Shown here piece after piece: positions 6,439 to 8,929 of a stretch of DNA of 8,929 nt. Source of the stretch: Deltaproteobacteria bacterium (GTDB lineage: Bacteria > Desulfobacterota > Desulfarculia > Adiutricales > Adiutricaceae); NCBI GenBank assembly GCA_031278795.1, contig JAITJT010000052.1, forward strand, positions 1-8,929. Direction: 5' to 3'. The notes beneath the pieces were generated by a model, which saw nothing but the letters and a program-made list of their open reading frames with translations, was not told the origin of the DNA and searched no databases. Numbering within the stretch: the stretch's first letter is position 1; each line of letters starts with the position of its first letter. The position numbers were made by a program, and so were the translations under genes.

Positions 6439-7917
6439 TCAACGCTTAGCTGAGTTAAGGATGGTGAAAGGGTTATGGGGTTTCGCGAATTGGTTGGGCG
6501 TGAAGGAGCGATATATCTTGTGTTTGCGGATAAATTCCGTCATCTCGTCTAGGCTTTCCGTCGTGGGGTGGCTGTAGAAGGCCATGGTCAAGGCCTCCGG
6601 CCTTATGGGGAGGTTCTGGTTCTTGAGCATGCCAAAAAAGGAGGAGAAGAGGTTCTCCAGGAGCTCGGGCTTTTGGTTCACGAAGGTGCCCAGGGTGGGA
6701 TAGGGGGTCTTGGCGTCCTCATTGGGCAGTCTTTGGAAGACATTCCTCATGTAGAGGGTGCGCAGCACCTTGTAGGCTATCTTGTCGCCCAGGGTGAATA
6801 GGGAACTGTCGTCTTGGTTATAGAGCTGGAGATCCGCTCCGGTTATGAGGTCCCTCCCGTCCAAAATAAGCTTGGTTATCTCGTAGGACAAATCCGTGAG
6901 CAGGATCTTTCCGCCTCTTTTGTTGATATCCGCAAATATTCTTTCAATTATAGAGCAGATGGCCGCGTAGTGGTCACGGCTTAAGACCGGGCAGTTGAGC
7001 TTATTCTCAACGCATTTGAGTATCTTTAGGGCCAGTTGGTAGTTGTCGAAATTGACCCATTCCGGGAGCTCTTGTTCCACAAGCTCCTTTTCCAGGGGGG
7101 CTTCCGCCATTTCCGGGCTCTCACCACTTATGGAGGACTCGTACATGCTTCCGTCTATGGAGGACATTGTTTCCCCGTAAGTAGAAACGTCGTAAGCGCT
7201 ACCCTGGCCTTCCCTGAAGTCGTCCTGGACCTTCCCCTCTCCCTCTCCCTCGAACGCGGGCTCGATTAAAGTGGATGCGCCCGGGTTAGCGGAAATCAGG
7301 GTTATCTTGTTCTGGGCAGGCGACTCATCCAGGCCCTGGCCGGGATCCATGAGCTGACCCTGGGGTCTGGTGGCCTCGTAGAGATCGGTGTAGTAGATTA
7401 TGTTGTCGACAATGCGGGCTAGATTCGCAGGTGTCTGGTTTTCAGACATACCAACAACCGTCACCTTTTTCCCCAGCTGTTTGAGTTTTATGTACAAGGG
7501 CATGAAGCCCTTGTCCGCGGAGAATATGGCGAAGGAGTCGATGGACTCCTCTCGGTAAGCTAGATCCAAGGTTTCGGTGTATATGACAAAGTCGGTGCAG
7601 TCTTTCACGTTGTCAAAGTTCGTGACTTCGTGGATGTCTATTAGGTTTTCGTGAAAGTTTTTCTTTATCAGGATATTTAAATCCATGAAGTTGGTCCGTT
7701 TGCAGGAGTAGAAGATATCACCAATGGATATACGGAAATGCAAGGACCCGTACATCTGGATGATGGCGTCTATCACCGGCCCAATGTCAAAGTTGATAGT
7801 TCTTTGGTACCTGTTGGCATCCATTCCCACACTGTCCATGTGATAGTTTATGTAGCTGCCTATCAGATTTTCCACATCTATGATAAGCGCGGCTGTGGTT
7901 TTGATTTGGGTATTCAT
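6439..7917 (-). CDS. NYN-domain (PIN-like) protein with unknown C-terminal domain
   Basis: A 492-residue protein in three parts. Residues about 8-180 fit a NYN/DUF88 nuclease domain of the LabA/MARF1 type, expected to bind or cleave RNA with a metal held by acidic residues. Visible elements are ALIIDVENL (10-18, Asp14 and Asn17), TDFVIYTETLDLAY (108-121, Asp109 and Asp118) and FAIFSADKGFMPLYIKLKQLGKKVTVVG (129-156) with Asp135. The usual SGDSDF reads SADKGF, so the last acidic position is Gly137. Residues about 185-285 are an acidic Gly/Ser/Glu/Met-rich linker without predicted fold. Residues about 287-492 look helical and match nothing I know. No signal peptide or membrane segment. The ATG at 7917 has GAGGAG three bases before it (7921-7926), supporting the start. 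It is a single-gene unit ending at the hairpin 6369-6401; no neighbour reveals a partner. Nuclease activity is inferred from the fold only. Confidence 0.8.
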   Translation of the reverse strand: MNTQIKTTAALIIDVENLIGSYINYHMDSVGMDANRYQRTINFDIGPVIDAIIQMYGSLHFRISIGDIFYSCKRTNFMDLNILIKKNFHENLIDIHEVTNFDNVKDCTDFVIYTETLDLAYREESIDSFAIFSADKGFMPLYIKLKQLGKKVTVVGMSENQTPANLARIVDNIIYYTDLYEATRPQGQLMDPGQGLDESPAQNKITLISANPGASTLIEPAFEGEGEGKVQDDFREGQGSAYDVSTYGETMSSIDGSMYESSISGESPEMAEAPLEKELVEQELPEWVNFDNYQLALKILKCVENKLNCPVLSRDHYAAICSIIERIFADINKRGGKILLTDLSYEITKLILDGRDLITGADLQLYNQDDSSLFTLGDKIAYKVLRTLYMRNVFQRLPNEDAKTPYPTLGTFVNQKPELLENLFSSFFGMLKNQNLPIRPEALTMAFYSHPTTESLDEMTEFIRKHKIYRSFTPNQFAKPHNPFTILNSAKR

Positions 7918-8576
7918 AAACTCCTCAACAGTGTGTCTTGGGTTAAAAAAAAATACAGAATAGTGCGCGCTTGGCTTTGTTCTTGGAATAAAACCAAAAA
8001 ATGGAAAAAAGCGTAAATGAGCGCAAAAGATCCTCTATTCAAGGTTAATAGCTCATAATATATTCAATTGCCTGACTAATAGGAAATTACATAATAAATT
8101 TAAGGAATATTCTAAAACTTACAGACAACAAAATATATTAACGATAAGTTATAATAATGCCCTCCTTCGATTTTTGAAGTTAAACTCTCCATCTAAAAAT
8201 TTTTGCTTAGGGGATGATGGAGGCGGGTGGGCCCTGCTTATTCAGGGAGATGACAAGAGCTTGTAAGTGAGCGCTAGTTATGAGTAGTCGCGGGTTGCTC
8301 TTTTTAAAGTATTATAGGCCAATTCAAGATTTTATCAAGTCTTTCCAGAAATGATTTTTTGTTAAAAAGTGAGGAAAATTTCCAAAAAAACGATTTTTTT
8401 AAAATTTTCTGTACATTGGGAAGGAGAATGGCAGGGATTCAATTTTGGCAAAAGGAAAGATAAAAGCGCCTTTTAACCTGTTTTGACTCTGACTTGTTGA
8501 TCTGTAAAAAAATTTAAAAAAATATTAGAATTTTTTCAAAAAAGCGGATGTTTTAGCCAAAAAATGAAAATTCTTA
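7918..8576. other. AT-rich gap without intact gene
   Basis: Upstream of the NYN gene I find its ribosome site (7921-7926) but no convincing promoter. A plus-strand frame stays open from 8021 to the TAA at 8264-8266 without an ATG, GTG or usable start near its beginning. Within it 8206-8264 is locally GC-rich and reads LGDDGGGWALLIQGDDKSL. I recognise no family. The rest (8280-8576) is runs of A and T with only weak A/T inverted repeats, for example A7-CGA-T7 at 8384-8400. Confidence 0.5.
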
Positions 8577-8880
8577 TTAGCCCCTGGCGAATTTAAAAAG
8601 CGGGGCTCGCGTGGTTTCGAGCTCAAGCGATAGTATATCATTCCTCAGCACTTCACGATGCGATCCGGCCAGAAAGATGTGTGAGCATTCATTCTTGAAG
8701 AAAAATATTTTTTAAATCCGCTACGCTCCTTATGCGGTAAGTCTCCGGTCTCAAGGCTCTATAAGCTCTAAGGCTTTTTCTTAATGCTAGCAAAAAATTA
8801 ATAATAGTAGCGCTGATTTTTCCGCTGTTTTGTTTATCAAGACAAGGCGCAATCACTCTGGCTCCAACACCTAAGGCAAT
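8577..8880 (-). pseudogene. Probable frameshifted gene remnant, family unknown
   Basis: Two minus-strand frames overlap at 8689-8711 and read like one broken protein. Upstream frame (8689-8880, stop TGA at 8689-8691) contains GARVIAPCLDKQNSGKIS and RAYRALRPETYRIRSVADL. Downstream frame (8577-8711, ending in tandem TAA stops at 8577-8579 and 8574-8576) contains HIFLAGSHREVLRNDIL and LELETTRAPLFKFARG. Neither has a clear start, and the first is closed upstream by a TAA at 8881-8883. The sequence at 8580-8690 is much GC-richer than its surroundings, as the intact genes are, which favours former coding sequence. I do not recognise the family; it could also be chance open frame. Confidence 0.35.
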
Positions 8881-8929
8881 TTAGTTAGAGCTTGTATTTC
8901 AAATCCTTTATGTGAAGTCCGCCGTTTTA

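Noticed and set aside
8600..8640. GTGGTTTCGAGCTC resembling a tRNA T-arm
   Set aside because: No acceptor stem, D-arm or anticodon arm can be fitted around it.

Overview
All five intact protein-coding genes lie on the minus strand. They are GC-richer than the gaps between them, which are strikingly AT-rich and full of short repeats and decayed coding sequence. A MacA-type adaptor with a coiled-coil hairpin long enough to meet a TolC-like channel suggests a Gram-negative bacterium. The contrast between well-kept genes and eroded, repeat-filled spacers, together with a broken IS630-type transposase, suggests a genome losing genes, possibly a host-associated lineage. I cannot name the taxon from the sequence; a Desulfobacterota/deltaproteobacterial origin is only an impression.

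Layout, left to right. 1-600: no intact gene, but the minus strand of about 302-600 is a multiply broken fragment of an IS630-family transposase. 631-657: terminator-like inverted repeat. 693-3966: a three-gene efflux/export operon transcribed leftwards, in the order adaptor (MacA/HlyD type), ATPase (MacB/LolD type), permease (MacB/FtsX type). The ATPase and permease overlap by one base, and a plausible promoter sits just upstream of the adaptor. 3967-4562: AT-rich spacer with a 23-bp-period direct repeat, a purine tract and a 14-unit heptanucleotide tandem array that runs up to the stop codon of the next gene. 4563-6155: bifunctional NAD(P)HX epimerase/dehydratase (nnr). 6156-6438: spacer with a candidate nnr promoter, a leader hairpin and a strong intrinsic terminator of the next gene. 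6439-7917: a NYN/PIN-like nuclease-domain protein with an acidic linker and an unrecognised C-terminal helical domain. 7918-8929: a kilobase with no intact gene, holding a start-less open frame and, on the minus strand at 8577-8880, what looks like a frameshifted gene remnant.

The efflux operon would form an inner-membrane ABC pump with a periplasmic adaptor; no outer-membrane TolC gene is present in the window. The nnr gene is a housekeeping metabolite-repair gene. The NYN protein is a single-gene transcription unit by its terminator and probably acts on RNA, but nothing here links it functionally to its neighbours. The least explained elements are the NYN protein's C-terminal domain, the heptad array and the 8577-8880 remnant.
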